Both the position numbers and the translations under genes were made by a program. The notes beneath the pieces are model-generated. The model was not told where the DNA came from, ran no database searches, and saw only the letters and a program-made list of their open reading frames with translations. A stretch of 64,000 nt of DNA, taken from assembly GCA_035277485.1 (NCBI GenBank), contig DATEKK010000226.1, forward strand, positions 1 to 64,000, written 5' to 3'. This document shows, in pieces, positions 17,430-26,667 of this stretch. Source of the stretch: JADGGM01 sp035277485. Its GTDB lineage: Bacteria; Gemmatimonadota; Gemmatimonadetes; Gemmatimonadales; Gemmatimonadaceae. Position 1 is the stretch's first letter. Each line of letters starts with the position of its first letter.

Positions 17430-18871
17430 ACGGACTTACGCTTCCACCGGCCCCAGCGCCAGAGCGACATCATCGCAAGCGCGCGCCCCATCGCCGTGAT
17501 CGAAATGGTCCACCAGATGCCGGCCGTGCCCCACCGCGTCGCGGCCCACGCGGCCAACGGAAGCCGCAACACCGTGAAGGTGCTCGACGTGAGCATGGGC
17601 GGCAGCGTCTCTCCCGCGCCGCCGAGTGCGCCTTCGAGAACGAGCTCGCTTCCGCTGAAGAGCGTCGACACCGCCGCGATGCGGAGATAGTGTGCGCCTT
17701 CCGCTATCACCGCCGGATCCCGGCTGAAGAGGCCGGTGAATTGCGGCGCCACCGTATACTCGAGCACGGCACCCACGGCGCACACGATCGTCGCGAATCC
17801 CGTTCCGATCCATCCGGCGGCTTCGGCGCGATCCGGCTGGCGTGCGCCGAGGTTCTGGCCGACGATCGCGGCGGCCGCTGCGCCGCAGCCCACACCGATC
17901 ATGAACGTCCAGCTCTCCACGCGCTGTCCGACGCCGAGCGCCGCGAGGGCGGGCGTGCCGAAGAGGGTCGTCGTGCGCGTGAGCAGCACGTACACGATCG
18001 CGAACACGACGCCGGTGACCGCGGTGGGCAGCCCCACGCGCGAGATGCTGGCAATGGTGCGCAGCGCGACGCGGCCCACCCGGATCATCCGTCGGCGCTT
18101 GAGCAGCGCGATGCCGAACACGAACGCGACCGCGCGCGTCGCGATGGTCGCGACAGCGGCGCCGGTGATGCCTAACCGGGGCGCGGGGCCCAGGCCCAGG
18201 ATGAGCACCGGGTCGAGCACCAGCGCGGCCGCCACCGTGGTCACGAGCAGCAAGAAGGGCGTGCGCGTGTCGCCGGAGGCGCGGAAGGCGGCGTCGACGG
18301 CAAAAAATCCGAAGATGAGCGGCGCGCCCAACAGGTAGGTGCCGAGGTACTGAATGCCTAACGCAGTGACATCGGGCGGCGTGTCCATCACCGCGAACAT
18401 CTGGTGCAGGTAGATCCGGCCCGCCACGGCGATCATCAGGCCGATGAAGAGCGCGTACACCACCGCGTCGCCCACCGCGCGCGCCGCCGCGTCCGGCCGG
18501 CCCTCGCCGTGGCGGCGCGACGCCACCGCCGTGAGCCCCACGCTCACCATGTCGGCGCCCGAAATGATCATCCAGATCCAGAACACCGACGTCGACACCG
18601 CCGCGAGGCCCGCCGCACCGATCTTCTGTCCCACCCAGTACGCGTCGGCCGTGTAGAAGAGCGTCATGAGCAGCATCGACATGACCGCCGGCAAGGCGAA
18701 CACGGCGATCGCGCGCGGTAGCGAGCCGCGCGTGATCATGAGGTTCGCCGCGTACTCGCCGGTGACCGCGACGGGCGTGAGCCCGTCGTGTGGGTCCAAC
18801 GGCAACGCGGCCGCCGGATCGAGCTCCGGCGGCCGCGTTGGACGGGGCGGCGTGACGCTCCACTCGCTCAT
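17426..18871 (-). CDS. MATE-family efflux transporter
   Basis: The 481-residue membrane protein has about twelve hydrophobic segments in two homologous halves. MATE landmarks are AVFALPAVMSMLLMTLFYTA with DAYWVGQKIG in the first half and GVGCGAAAAAIVGQNLGARQ in the second. A hydrophilic N-terminal extension of about 50 residues is rich in Pro. It would export drugs or metabolites using a sodium or proton gradient. The ATG start overlaps the Mrp stop (ATGA), so it is translationally coupled to an iron-sulfur gene with no obvious functional link. Confidence 0.9.
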   Translation of the reverse strand: MSEWSVTPPRPTRPPELDPAAALPLDPHDGLTPVAVTGEYAANLMITRGSLPRAIAVFALPAVMSMLLMTLFYTADAYWVGQKIGAAGLAAVSTSVFWIWMIISGADMVSVGLTAVASRRHGEGRPDAAARAVGDAVVYALFIGLMIAVAGRIYLHQMFAVMDTPPDVTALGIQYLGTYLLGAPLIFGFFAVDAAFRASGDTRTPFLLLVTTVAAALVLDPVLILGLGPAPRLGITGAAVATIATRAVAFVFGIALLKRRRMIRVGRVALRTIASISRVGLPTAVTGVVFAIVYVLLTRTTTLFGTPALAALGVGQRVESWTFMIGVGCGAAAAAIVGQNLGARQPDRAEAAGWIGTGFATIVCAVGAVLEYTVAPQFTGLFSRDPAVIAEGAHYLRIAAVSTLFSGSELVLEGALGGAGETLPPMLTSSTFTVLRLPLAAWAATRWGTAGIWWTISITAMGRALAMMSLWRWGRWKRKSV

Positions 18872-20004
18872 GCAGCTCGTGCCCGGTTTACCGCGTCCAC
18901 CACTCGTCCCGCCGCATCGTCCAGCGCCCGCGCCGCCGCCGATTCGGGTTCGGAGAGCACGATCGGGACGCCTTCGTCGCCGCCCGCCCGCACCGGCTGG
19001 TACAGCGGGATCTCGCCTAACAACGGAACGCCCAACTCGTCGGCCAGCCCGCGCCCACCGCCCGATCCGAACAGCGGCGTCCTGGTCCCGCACCCGGCGC
19101 ACTCGAGCCAGCTCATGTTCTCCACGATGCCTAACACAGGCACGCTCACGCGCTGGAACATGCGGGCGCCGCGCAGCGCGTCGCCCACCGCCACCGGCTG
19201 CGGCGTGGTCACGATCACCGCGCCGTGCACGCGCGTCGCCTGCACCAGCGAGAGTTGGGCATCGCCGGTGCCCGGCGGCATGTCCACCAGGAAGTAGTCG
19301 AGCTCGCCCCAGTCCACGTCGCGCAGGAACTGCGTCACGATTTTCATCACGATCGGACCGCGCCAGATGGCCGGCTGGTCGCGCTCGATGAGAAAGCCGA
19401 GGCTCATCACCTTCACGCCGTGCGCTAGGAGCGGCTTGATGCGGTTGTTCACGACGGGCGGCGCTTCATCCACGCCCATCATGCGCGGGATGTTCGGGCC
19501 GTAGATGTCGGCATCCATGATGCCCACGCGCGCGCCGCGCCGAACCAGCGCCGCCGCGAGATTCGTGGCCACCGTGGTCTTGCCCACACCGCCCTTGCCG
19601 CTCGAGATCGCGAGCACACGCCCGAGATTCGGGTACTCGACCGGCGTGGGCGGCGGCGGCACCCCCGCGCGCCGCGATTGCGGCTCCTGTCCCATCACGG
19701 GCAACGTGCGTCCGCCCTGCGGCGCTGCCTCGCCCGGCGGAGCAGACGGAGCGCGCACCTGCGACGGATCCTTCACGTCCACGCGAACGTCGGTCACACC
19801 ATCCAGCGCCTCGACTACCTGCCGCACTGTGCGCACCAGAGACGCGGGATCCTCGGCGGCGAGCAGGATGGTGAATCGCACCCGCCCTTCCACCGTCACG
19901 CCGACGTCGCGGATCATCTCCGACGACATCACGTCGAGTCCGGTGCGCGGATTCGTCACCGCGCGCAACGCCGCCGCGATGCGCGCCTGCAGTGGTTCCG
20001 GCAT
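18868..20004 (-). CDS. Mrp/ApbC-type iron-sulfur cluster carrier ATPase
   Basis: The 378-residue protein has an N-terminal MIP18/DUF59 domain (about residues 1-95) and a deviant Walker A loop (AISSGKGGVGKTTVATNLAA). Further motifs are GIMDADIYGPNIPRMMG and YFLVDMPPGTGDAQLS, and a Cys pair occurs in MSWLECAGCGTRTPLFG. It binds and transfers Fe-S clusters to apo-proteins. A NifU-like scaffold gene lies immediately upstream, 21 bases away, which supports the role. Confidence 0.93.
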   Translation of the reverse strand: MPEPLQARIAAALRAVTNPRTGLDVMSSEMIRDVGVTVEGRVRFTILLAAEDPASLVRTVRQVVEALDGVTDVRVDVKDPSQVRAPSAPPGEAAPQGGRTLPVMGQEPQSRRAGVPPPPTPVEYPNLGRVLAISSGKGGVGKTTVATNLAAALVRRGARVGIMDADIYGPNIPRMMGVDEAPPVVNNRIKPLLAHGVKVMSLGFLIERDQPAIWRGPIVMKIVTQFLRDVDWGELDYFLVDMPPGTGDAQLSLVQATRVHGAVIVTTPQPVAVGDALRGARMFQRVSVPVLGIVENMSWLECAGCGTRTPLFGSGGGRGLADELGVPLLGEIPLYQPVRAGGDEGVPIVLSEPESAAARALDDAAGRVVDAVNRARAA

Positions 20005-20025
20005 GTCGTGAATCTCCTCGAACGT

Positions 20026-20289
20026 TCAGACCGCGCGCACCGCGCTGATCTCCGGCACCTGCATGCGCAGATGCGCTTCGATCCCCTGGCGGAGCATCCC
20101 GGCATCCATGTCGCAGTCCGGACAGTCGCCGCCGATGCGCAGCACCGCCACGCCCGTCTCGCCATCGAATTCGACGAGCTCGATCACCGCGGCATCGAGA
20201 CGCAACAGCGGCCGCATTTCTCTCAGCGCGTCTCGAATCCGCCGCTCGACGGATTCGTCATCACGCGGAGCGTGCTTCCACAAGCTCAT
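20026..20289 (-). CDS. NifU C-terminal-domain (Nfu-type) iron-sulfur scaffold
   Basis: The 87-residue protein consists only of the Nfu domain. The cluster-binding CxxC is in RIGGDCPDCDMDAGML, where the usual GACxxCPxS context is replaced by GDCPDCDMD. Such proteins deliver Fe-S clusters as dimers. It sits between NrnA and Mrp in the same direction, with short gaps of 11 and 21 bases, and likely works with Mrp. Confidence 0.85.
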   Translation of the reverse strand: MSLWKHAPRDDESVERRIRDALREMRPLLRLDAAVIELVEFDGETGVAVLRIGGDCPDCDMDAGMLRQGIEAHLRMQVPEISAVRAV

Positions 20290-20300
20290 GGAGACGAAAG

Positions 20301-21365
20301 CTAGGTGGACTTGGGCGTGGCTGCCAAGCCTTGCGGCTCTGTCTGACGTCCGACGAACTCGCGCGCCGCGTGCAGCACGCGCTCGCGCACCGTGTCCAAC
20401 GAGCCCTGGATGAGCGCACCGGCCGCGCGCGCGTGTCCGCCGCCGCCGAACTGGCGGGCGAACGCGTTGACATCGACCGAGCCCGTGCTGCGGAACGACG
20501 CCTTGACCTGACCGTGCGACAGCTCGCGGAAGAACATCGCCATGCGAGTGCCCGCGACGCTGCGCGGATATTCCGCGATGCCATCCAGCTCTTCGGGAAG
20601 CACGTTGTTCCGCTCGAGCGATCCCGCCGGCAGCGACACCCACGACAGCCCGTACGCCGGATCCACCGACAGCGAGTCGAGCGCTTCGCGAATCACGCGC
20701 AGCCGCCCAACGGAAACCGACGCGTAGATGCGCCGATACATGTCTTCCGGATCGACGCCCGCCGCCAGCAGCTGGCCCGCCATCGCGTGACAGCGCGGCG
20801 TCGTGTTGCTGAACCGGAATCCGCCCGTGTCGGTGAGGATCGCGGTGTAGAGCGCGGTTGCGATCGCCGGTGTGAGCGACAAGTCGAGCACGCACGCGAG
20901 GTCGAACACGAGCTCGCCGGTGGCGCACGCCGCGGTGTCCGCCAGCACGATGTCTCCCGCCGGTGCATCACTCGGCACGTGATGGTCGACGACGACGCGC
21001 GGCACGCGCAGCGCGCGCACGGCGTCGGCGAGGTTGCCTAACCGGCGCACATCGTTGATGTCGAGCACGACGAGCAGGTCGACATCCTCGATGGCGCGCG
21101 CACCCGCTGCGCTCCGCTCATCCACACCCTCGAGCAGGAACGAGAACATCGACGGCCACGGCGTGGGATTCACGATGCGCACCACGAGACCGCGTTGGGC
21201 GAGCAAGTGCGCCATCGCCGCTTCGGAGCCGCACCCGTCGCCGTCGGCGTTGATGTGCGTCGAAAGCGCAACCGTTCGCCCCGGCCGCAGCTCGGCGCCA
21301 ATGCGCTCGGCGGCCGCGCGACGAGCCGGCGGTACGGTTAGGAGATCAGGCAGTGCCAAGGTCAT
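20301..21365 (-). CDS. DHH-family nanoRNase/pAp phosphatase (NrnA type)
   Basis: The 354-residue protein has the DHH phosphoesterase motifs THINADGDGCGSEAAM, LLVVLDINDVRRLGNL and VVDHHVPSD. The C-terminal DHHA1 domain contains FGGGGHARAAGALI. NrnA degrades short RNAs, including pGpG made by HD-GYP enzymes, and converts pAp to AMP. It therefore completes c-di-GMP turnover alongside the HD-GYP gene and the riboswitch in this window. It heads the NrnA-Nfu-Mrp-MATE run, separated from the permease by a strong hairpin. Confidence 0.9.
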   Translation of the reverse strand: MTLALPDLLTVPPARRAAAERIGAELRPGRTVALSTHINADGDGCGSEAAMAHLLAQRGLVVRIVNPTPWPSMFSFLLEGVDERSAAGARAIEDVDLLVVLDINDVRRLGNLADAVRALRVPRVVVDHHVPSDAPAGDIVLADTAACATGELVFDLACVLDLSLTPAIATALYTAILTDTGGFRFSNTTPRCHAMAGQLLAAGVDPEDMYRRIYASVSVGRLRVIREALDSLSVDPAYGLSWVSLPAGSLERNNVLPEELDGIAEYPRSVAGTRMAMFFRELSHGQVKASFRSTGSVDVNAFARQFGGGGHARAAGALIQGSLDTVRERVLHAAREFVGRQTEPQGLAATPKST

Positions 21366-21378
21366 GACGTATGAATAG

Positions 21379-21410
21379 CGAGCGGCGCCCCCGGGTAGAG
21401 GCGCCGCTCG
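21379..21410 (-). terminator. Hairpin terminator after the permease gene
   Basis: An 11 bp perfect GC-rich stem (21379-21389 with 21400-21410) with a 10-base loop lies between the permease stop and the NrnA start. It can terminate or insulate the permease transcript. No clear T-run follows. Confidence 0.65.
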
Positions 21411-21429
21411 ACGTGCAAGAATCGCGCGG

Positions 21430-22908
21430 TCAATCCGCGGCGGCGGCGGACGGCGTGTCGACCCTCTGTTGGAGACGCGAATGATAGCGTCCGTAAGAGA
21501 AGTAGATCACGAGGCCGATCACCAGCCACACGCCGAGGCGGATCCAGGTGTCGATCGGCAGCCCGGCCATGAGACCAAGGCAGCACAGAATTCCGAGAAG
21601 CGGAACGAGCGGTACCAGCGGCGTGCGGAACGGGCGATGGAGATCCGGCCGCGTGCGGCGCAGCACGATCACGCCGGCGCACACGATCGCGAACGCGAGC
21701 AGCGTTCCGATGTTGACCAGCTCGCCCAGGAGTTGGATCGGGAACAAGCCGGCGACGATGGCCGCGACCGATCCCGTGAGGATCGTCGTGATGTACGGCG
21801 TCTTGAACCGCGGGTGCACCTTCCCGAACACGGGCGGCAGCAGCCCGTCGCGCGCCATGGAGAAGAAGATGCGCGGCTGCCCCATCAACATCACCAGCAC
21901 CACCGATGCAAGTCCGAGAATCGCGCCGATGTTGACGATTTCCTTGAGCCACGCGAGGCCGGGCCCCGCCTTTTCGATCGCCGCGTACACCGGAAACGCG
22001 ACGTTGAGATCCGTGTAGTGCGCCAGGCCCGTCATGACCAACGACATCAAAATGTACAACACCGTACAAATGCCTAACGAGCCGAGTATGCCGATCGGCA
22101 TGTCGCGCTGGGGGTTTCGGGCTTCCTGGGCCGTGGTCGATACCGCGTCGAAGCCGATGTAGGCGAAGAAGATCACACCCGCGCCGCGGATCACGCCGCT
22201 CCACCCGAATACGCCCCACTCGCCTGTGTTAGGCGGAACGAACGGGTGCCAGTTCTGCGCGTTCACGTAGGCGAAGCCGAAGGCGATCACGAGCAGCACG
22301 ATCGCCACCTTCACGAACACAATGATGTTGTTGAAGTTCGCCGACTCTTTGATCCCGATCACCAGCAGCGTGGTCATGAGACCCGCGAGAATCAGCGCCG
22401 GCAAGTTGATCAGCGCGCCCGTGGGGTGGAGGTGCCAACCGCCGGTGACGCTCAACGGAGCATTCGAAAGCGCAGCGGGAATGTGAAGGCCGATGTCGTT
22501 CATGAGCGCCGTGAAGTAGCCCGACCAACCAACGGCCACCGTCGCAGCACCGAAGAGGTACTCGAGGATGAGGTCCCAGCCGATGATCCACGCGAGCAAC
22601 TCGCCCAAGGTCGAGTACGCATACGTGTACGCGCTTCCCGCGATCGGGATCATCGAGGCGAACTCGGCGTAGCACAGCCCCGCGAACAGACACGCGATAC
22701 CCGAGAGAATGAACGAGAACACAACGGCCGGCCCCGCGTACTGCGCCGCCGCCGTACCCGTCAGCACGAAGATGCCCGCGCCGATGATCGCGCCGATGCC
22801 CAACAACGTGAGGTTGGTCGCTCCAAGTGCTCGCTTGAGCGAGCCCTCACCTTCGGCGCCGGCCTCTTCCATGAGCACGGCCATGCTCTTCGTCGATAAC
22901 AAGCCCAT
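21430..22908 (-). CDS. APC-superfamily amino acid permease
   Basis: The 492-residue membrane protein of the cationic amino acid transporter type has twelve or more hydrophobic segments. The APC signature near the N-terminus is NLTLLGIGAIIGAGIFVLTG, followed by YAEFASMIPIAGSAYTYAYS. GAGVIFFAYIGFDAVSTTAQE is typical of the CAT branch. The ATG at 22908 is preceded by GGAG at a plausible distance. It is flanked by its own terminator hairpin and by the guaB terminator, so it is probably a single-gene unit. The substrate is not determinable. Confidence 0.9.
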   Translation of the reverse strand: MGLLSTKSMAVLMEEAGAEGEGSLKRALGATNLTLLGIGAIIGAGIFVLTGTAAAQYAGPAVVFSFILSGIACLFAGLCYAEFASMIPIAGSAYTYAYSTLGELLAWIIGWDLILEYLFGAATVAVGWSGYFTALMNDIGLHIPAALSNAPLSVTGGWHLHPTGALINLPALILAGLMTTLLVIGIKESANFNNIIVFVKVAIVLLVIAFGFAYVNAQNWHPFVPPNTGEWGVFGWSGVIRGAGVIFFAYIGFDAVSTTAQEARNPQRDMPIGILGSLGICTVLYILMSLVMTGLAHYTDLNVAFPVYAAIEKAGPGLAWLKEIVNIGAILGLASVVLVMLMGQPRIFFSMARDGLLPPVFGKVHPRFKTPYITTILTGSVAAIVAGLFPIQLLGELVNIGTLLAFAIVCAGVIVLRRTRPDLHRPFRTPLVPLVPLLGILCCLGLMAGLPIDTWIRLGVWLVIGLVIYFSYGRYHSRLQQRVDTPSAAAAD

Positions 22909-22995
22909 TCGGGATCTCCGTCGGAGACTATGGTGTCGCTGGATTGCGCGCGCGCCGCGGGACAGGAAGGCAGGGGGCGGCGCCGGTGCTACGTT

Positions 22996-23037
22996 CACGG
23001 GGCGCGCACCCCTTTGTCAAGGGATGCGCGCCCCGTG
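22996..23037 (-). terminator. Strong hairpin terminator of guaB
   Basis: Two 19-base arms (22996-23014 and 23019-23037) pair fully apart from one G-U, around a four-base loop, ten bases past the guaB stop. This is the most stable simple hairpin I noticed in the window. A T-run is weak or absent, as is common in high-GC genomes. Confidence 0.75.
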
Positions 23038-23046
23038 CATTCATGC

Positions 23047-24585
23047 TCACACCGAGTAGTTCGGCGCTTCGCGCGTGATCGCGACGTCGTGCGGATGCGA
23101 CTCGCGTAATCCCGCCGTCGTGATGCGGACGAACTCGGTCTGTGTGCGCAGCGCCTCGATGCTCTCGCACCCGACGTATCCCATGCCGCTGCGGAGACCG
23201 CCCACCATCTGATAAATCACGTCGCCGACTGGTCCCTTGTACGGCACGCGTCCTTCGATGCCCTCCGGTACCAGCTTCTTCGCCGACATCTCGCCTTCCT
23301 GGAAGTAGCGATCCGCGCTCCCGTCTTGCATGGCCGAGAGACTGCCCATGCCGCGGATCATCTTGAAGCGCCGGCCCTCGAGGAGGAACGACTCGCCCGG
23401 ACTCTCCTCAGTTCCCGCGAGCATCGACCCCATCATTACCGACGATGCGCCGGCCGCGAGCGCCTTCACGATGTCGCCGGAATACTTGATGCCACCGTCC
23501 GCGATCACGGGTACGTCACCCGCGCCTTCGATCGCTTCGAGCACCGCGGTGAGCTGCGGCACGCCAACGCCCGTCACAACGCGCGTCGTGCAAATCGATC
23601 CAGGACCAACGCCGACCTTCACCGCGTTCACACCGCGCTCGACCAACGCGGCTGCGCCCTCACGCGTCGCGATGTTTCCGGCGATCAGTTGCACATCGGG
23701 GAACATGTCTCGAACCGCGGCGGTCGCGCGCAGCACCGATTCCGCGTGTCCATGTGCGGTGTCGACCACGAGCGCGTCGACCCCAGCTTGGATGAGCGCC
23801 GTAGCGCGTTCGTTCATGTCGCCGCCCGCACCGATCGCCGCCGCGACGCGAAGCCTTCCGTGCTGATCCTTGTTCGCTGAGGGAAATTGCCTGCGCTTGT
23901 GGATGTCCTTCACCGTGATGAGCCCGCGCAGCTTTCCGCCCTCATCCACCACAGGCAGTTTCTCGATGCGGTGCTGGCCCAAGATGCGCTCTGCTTCCTC
24001 GAGCGTCGTGCCGACCGGCGCGGTCACCAGACCGTCTTTGGTCATCGCGTCGTGCAGCGGACGATCGAGATTGCGCTCGAACTGCAAATCGCGGTTGGTG
24101 ATGATGCCCACCAGGCGCCCTTCACGATCCACGATCGGCACGCCGGAAATCTTGAAGCGCATCATGAGCGCGTTCGCTTCGCGGAGCGTCGCGTCAGGCG
24201 CCAGCGTGATCGGGTTGAGAATCATGCCGCTCTCGGACCGCTTCACGCGATCCACCTCAGCGGCCTGCCGATCGATCGACATGTTCTTGTGAATGACACC
24301 GATGCCGCCGGCGCGCGCCATCGCGATCGCCATCTCGGATTCGGTAACGGTATCCATCGCCGCGGAGACGAGCGGCAAGTTGAGCGGAATGCCAGTCGTG
24401 AAGCGCGACGTCGTACTCACATCCTTGGGATGCGAGTACGAGTGCCGCGGGACGAGCAATACATCGTCGAACGTGAGCGCGTAGCCGTCGCGCACGCGAG
24501 AAGCCTCTTCAATGCGCGACGGCCCGCCTTCCACTGACGTGGAACGGGCGGGCCGGAGGGCTGACGCGCGAGTTGTGGTAGCCAT
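23047..24585 (-). CDS. guaB: IMP dehydrogenase
   Basis: The protein has about 512 residues and oxidises IMP to XMP, the committed step to GMP. N-terminal GYALTFDDVLLVPRHS, a tandem CBS (Bateman) module at about residues 110-230, the catalytic Cys loop VGPGSICTTRVVTGVGVPQ, and the flap/phosphate region YKGPVGDVIYQMVGGLRSGM are all present. It is monocistronic with a strong terminator. No GTTAGGC copy was seen between about 22.2 and 25.2 kb, which spans this gene. The start could also be an ATG 21 bases upstream. Confidence 0.95.
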   Translation of the reverse strand: MATTTRASALRPARSTSVEGGPSRIEEASRVRDGYALTFDDVLLVPRHSYSHPKDVSTTSRFTTGIPLNLPLVSAAMDTVTESEMAIAMARAGGIGVIHKNMSIDRQAAEVDRVKRSESGMILNPITLAPDATLREANALMMRFKISGVPIVDREGRLVGIITNRDLQFERNLDRPLHDAMTKDGLVTAPVGTTLEEAERILGQHRIEKLPVVDEGGKLRGLITVKDIHKRRQFPSANKDQHGRLRVAAAIGAGGDMNERATALIQAGVDALVVDTAHGHAESVLRATAAVRDMFPDVQLIAGNIATREGAAALVERGVNAVKVGVGPGSICTTRVVTGVGVPQLTAVLEAIEGAGDVPVIADGGIKYSGDIVKALAAGASSVMMGSMLAGTEESPGESFLLEGRRFKMIRGMGSLSAMQDGSADRYFQEGEMSAKKLVPEGIEGRVPYKGPVGDVIYQMVGGLRSGMGYVGCESIEALRTQTEFVRITTAGLRESHPHDVAITREAPNYSV

Positions 24586-24642
24586 AGCCAAAGCTAAGGA
24601 GTGCACCGGGACGCTGCAAGCGCGCCGCGTGCTATCCGCATG

Positions 24643-25149
24643 CTAGAGCAGTCGTTTGCGTAGCCGCCTGCGCACTCGTGAGCGCGCGCTGAACGGCAGG
24701 AAGAACGCCGCCGCCAAGAGCACCGCCTCGAGACTCTTCGGCGTGAGATCGCGCGGATCGCCGTCCCAGTGATCGGCGAGCACGTCGGCACCCGCGTGCG
24801 AGATGAGCCGGTCCAACGCCAGCATGATGACGTAGATGTCATCGACCTCGCCGATCACGGGGATGAAATCCGGGATGAGATCGAACGGCATGATCACGTA
24901 TCCGATCGCGGCGCCCACGAGAACCTTGTCGACGGTCGACACGCGCTCGTCGGTCAGCAAGCCCCACAGCAGGCGCAGGTACGCCGGGATCTGTCTGATC
25001 GCGCCGAGGATCGTTCGCTTTGCGCCGCGGCGCGGAGCACGAGGCGAACGCCCGCGCTCTTCGCGCTCTTCTCGTTCTCGCGACGAGCCGCCGAATATCC
25101 TCGTGCGTCCGCCTTCACGTCCCTCGGACCGCTTCGTTCGGAGACTCAT
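24643..25149 (-). CDS. DUF1232 (YkvA-like) membrane protein
   Basis: The 168-residue protein has a basic, Arg/Glu-rich N-terminus of about 60 residues. The DUF1232 core follows: VDKVLVGAAIGYVIMPFDL, then IPDFIPVIGEVDDIYVIM, with a second hydrophobic stretch EAVLLAAAFFLPF near the C-terminus. The function of the family is unknown. Its ATGA start overlaps the stop of the preceding small gene, placing it as the last member of the run that begins at the c-di-GMP riboswitch. Confidence 0.8.
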   Translation of the reverse strand: MSLRTKRSEGREGGRTRIFGGSSREREEREERGRSPRAPRRGAKRTILGAIRQIPAYLRLLWGLLTDERVSTVDKVLVGAAIGYVIMPFDLIPDFIPVIGEVDDIYVIMLALDRLISHAGADVLADHWDGDPRDLTPKSLEAVLLAAAFFLPFSARSRVRRRLRKRLL

Positions 25150-25577
25150 GACGCACCTCCTGTGGGCTCCTGCGACGGCGGCTGTTCTCCGTTAGGCGCC
25201 GGACTCGCCGGCGCCGGCGGCTCGGCCGAAGCCCCGCCCTCCGCTCGTTCTCCTGGAGCCGCTCGGCTCGCCGTGCGCGCTGCGACTTCCATCACGTCCG
25301 ACGCAACAGACTTGCCCGCCGCCGCCACGCCGGTCAACACACCCATCGCTTTGTTGAGAAGCCCCATCGTCTCCGCGATGCCCGTCGCCGACACGCGGCC
25401 CGCCCGCAGGCTGTCTTCCACGCCTTCGGCAAATCGCTGGAAGACGTTAGGCGTTTGCGCGGTTTTCTGCGCGTAGCGCGACTCGAGAAACTCGATGTAG
25501 TCGAGGAACTGATACCCGCGCTCGTCCGGCAGCGTGTCCAGTTTGCGCAGGATGCGATCCCGCAATGTTTCGTTCAT
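25146..25577 (-). CDS. Small hypothetical protein
   Basis: This is a 143-residue soluble protein without a recognised domain. The N-terminal half is helical and conserved-looking (LRDRILRKLDTLPDERGYQ, FLDYIEFLESRYAQKT), resembling DUF2281-like small proteins. The middle is Gly/Ala-rich, and the tail is disordered and rich in Pro, Ala and Glu. It lies 22 bases after the M15-like gene and overlaps the DUF1232 start. Operon position suggests an accessory role in the cell-wall unit; no function is assigned. Confidence 0.65.
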   Translation of the reverse strand: MNETLRDRILRKLDTLPDERGYQFLDYIEFLESRYAQKTAQTPNVFQRFAEGVEDSLRAGRVSATGIAETMGLLNKAMGVLTGVAAAGKSVASDVMEVAARTASRAAPGERAEGGASAEPPAPASPAPNGEQPPSQEPTGGAS

Positions 25578-25599
25578 GTCATCTACGGCAATGACGGCG

Positions 25600-26667
25600 T
25601 CAGCCGTGCCAGCGAACGCGGCGGCCTCGCACGTCGATATGCACGTAAGGATGACTATATCGGCGGCTGGTGTACACTCCCATGCCGCCAACCAGCTCGG
25701 GGTATTCGGCTTCGACAGAGTCCACGGCCTTGGCCACGATCCGTGCGTCCTTCCGGTCGATCTTGCCATTGCCGTCGGCATCGATGGCCACGTCCAGCGC
25801 GTCACCGAACTGGTGACGGCTGTCGCGCGCGGCGCGGGGCACGTGGCGATTGTAGGCCGGCGTCCGGAAGCCCGAATGCAGATCGAACTCCACTGGAACG
25901 TCGCCGGTCTCGCGGCCGAGCGAGCGCGAGACCCGCTCGAGGACCAGCTCGAGCTTGTCGAACACACGCGGGTCCATGGCCGCGTACCTGGGCCACGTGT
26001 CCTGGCCATCGCGCGACAAGAAATCTCCCAACCGCAGATGCGCCGACACCGGCAGGTCGACCTCGTTGGACGTCACCTTCACGAAGCCTTCAGGCCGGTC
26101 CGTGGAGTCGGCGCGGTGCCGCTCGCCGCGGTAGAGCCCAATGCGATAGCCGTCGAGCACTGCTCCGTGCTTCTTGTCGAAGGGGACGAGCACGGCGAGC
26201 GACAACCCGTCGATCACATCTTTTTGGGCGCCGTGCAGCAGGGCAAGACGATAGAATCCGGGCTCGCTGGGCGCGATGAGGGTGTCGCCCGAGTACGTGA
26301 TCGCGCTGTCCTGCAAGTGCGAATCGCCGACGCGCTCCCACGCGTAGCGGAGCGTGAGCGTATCGTTAGGCAACGTGATCGGGTAGTCGACGTGCTCGCC
26401 AGGCATCGCAACGGCGAGCTTGAGCTCGCCGCTCTTGCCGAGTGCCGCGGGCGCTGGCTCCGCTCTAAGGGCAAGGGCGCCGAAAGCGCTGTCGACGACA
26501 ACGTCCGGCGTTGCCATGGCGCGCGGCGGGTGATACCAGCCGATGATTGCGCTCGCGGCGCCGAACCAGAATGCCAGCGTGAGCAGTTTTTTGAGACGGC
26601 GGCCTGTTGCCGAGGCCGCTACCGCGATGGGGCGCCGACCGGTGCCTGTCGGCCGGCCCCTGATCAC
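25600..26667 (-). CDS. M15-like (DUF882) peptidase-fold protein with EF-hand-like insert, paralogue 2
   Basis: The 355-residue protein has one N-terminal hydrophobic anchor (KKLLTLAFWFGAASAIIGW), a beta-rich middle, and a C-terminal M15/DUF882 domain with SGFRTPAYNR. Zinc-site residues are in SRHQFGDALDVAID and YVHIDVRG. Between these ligands is a calcium-loop-like stretch, DADGNGKIDRKDAR. The domain is known from D,D-carboxypeptidases and peptidoglycan hydrolases. The GTG start overlaps the stop of paralogue 1 (GTGA). The two proteins are clear tandem duplicates that have diverged in the N-terminal half. Confidence 0.75.
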   Translation of the reverse strand: MIRGRPTGTGRRPIAVAASATGRRLKKLLTLAFWFGAASAIIGWYHPPRAMATPDVVVDSAFGALALRAEPAPAALGKSGELKLAVAMPGEHVDYPITLPNDTLTLRYAWERVGDSHLQDSAITYSGDTLIAPSEPGFYRLALLHGAQKDVIDGLSLAVLVPFDKKHGAVLDGYRIGLYRGERHRADSTDRPEGFVKVTSNEVDLPVSAHLRLGDFLSRDGQDTWPRYAAMDPRVFDKLELVLERVSRSLGRETGDVPVEFDLHSGFRTPAYNRHVPRAARDSRHQFGDALDVAIDADGNGKIDRKDARIVAKAVDSVEAEYPELVGGMGVYTSRRYSHPYVHIDVRGRRVRWHG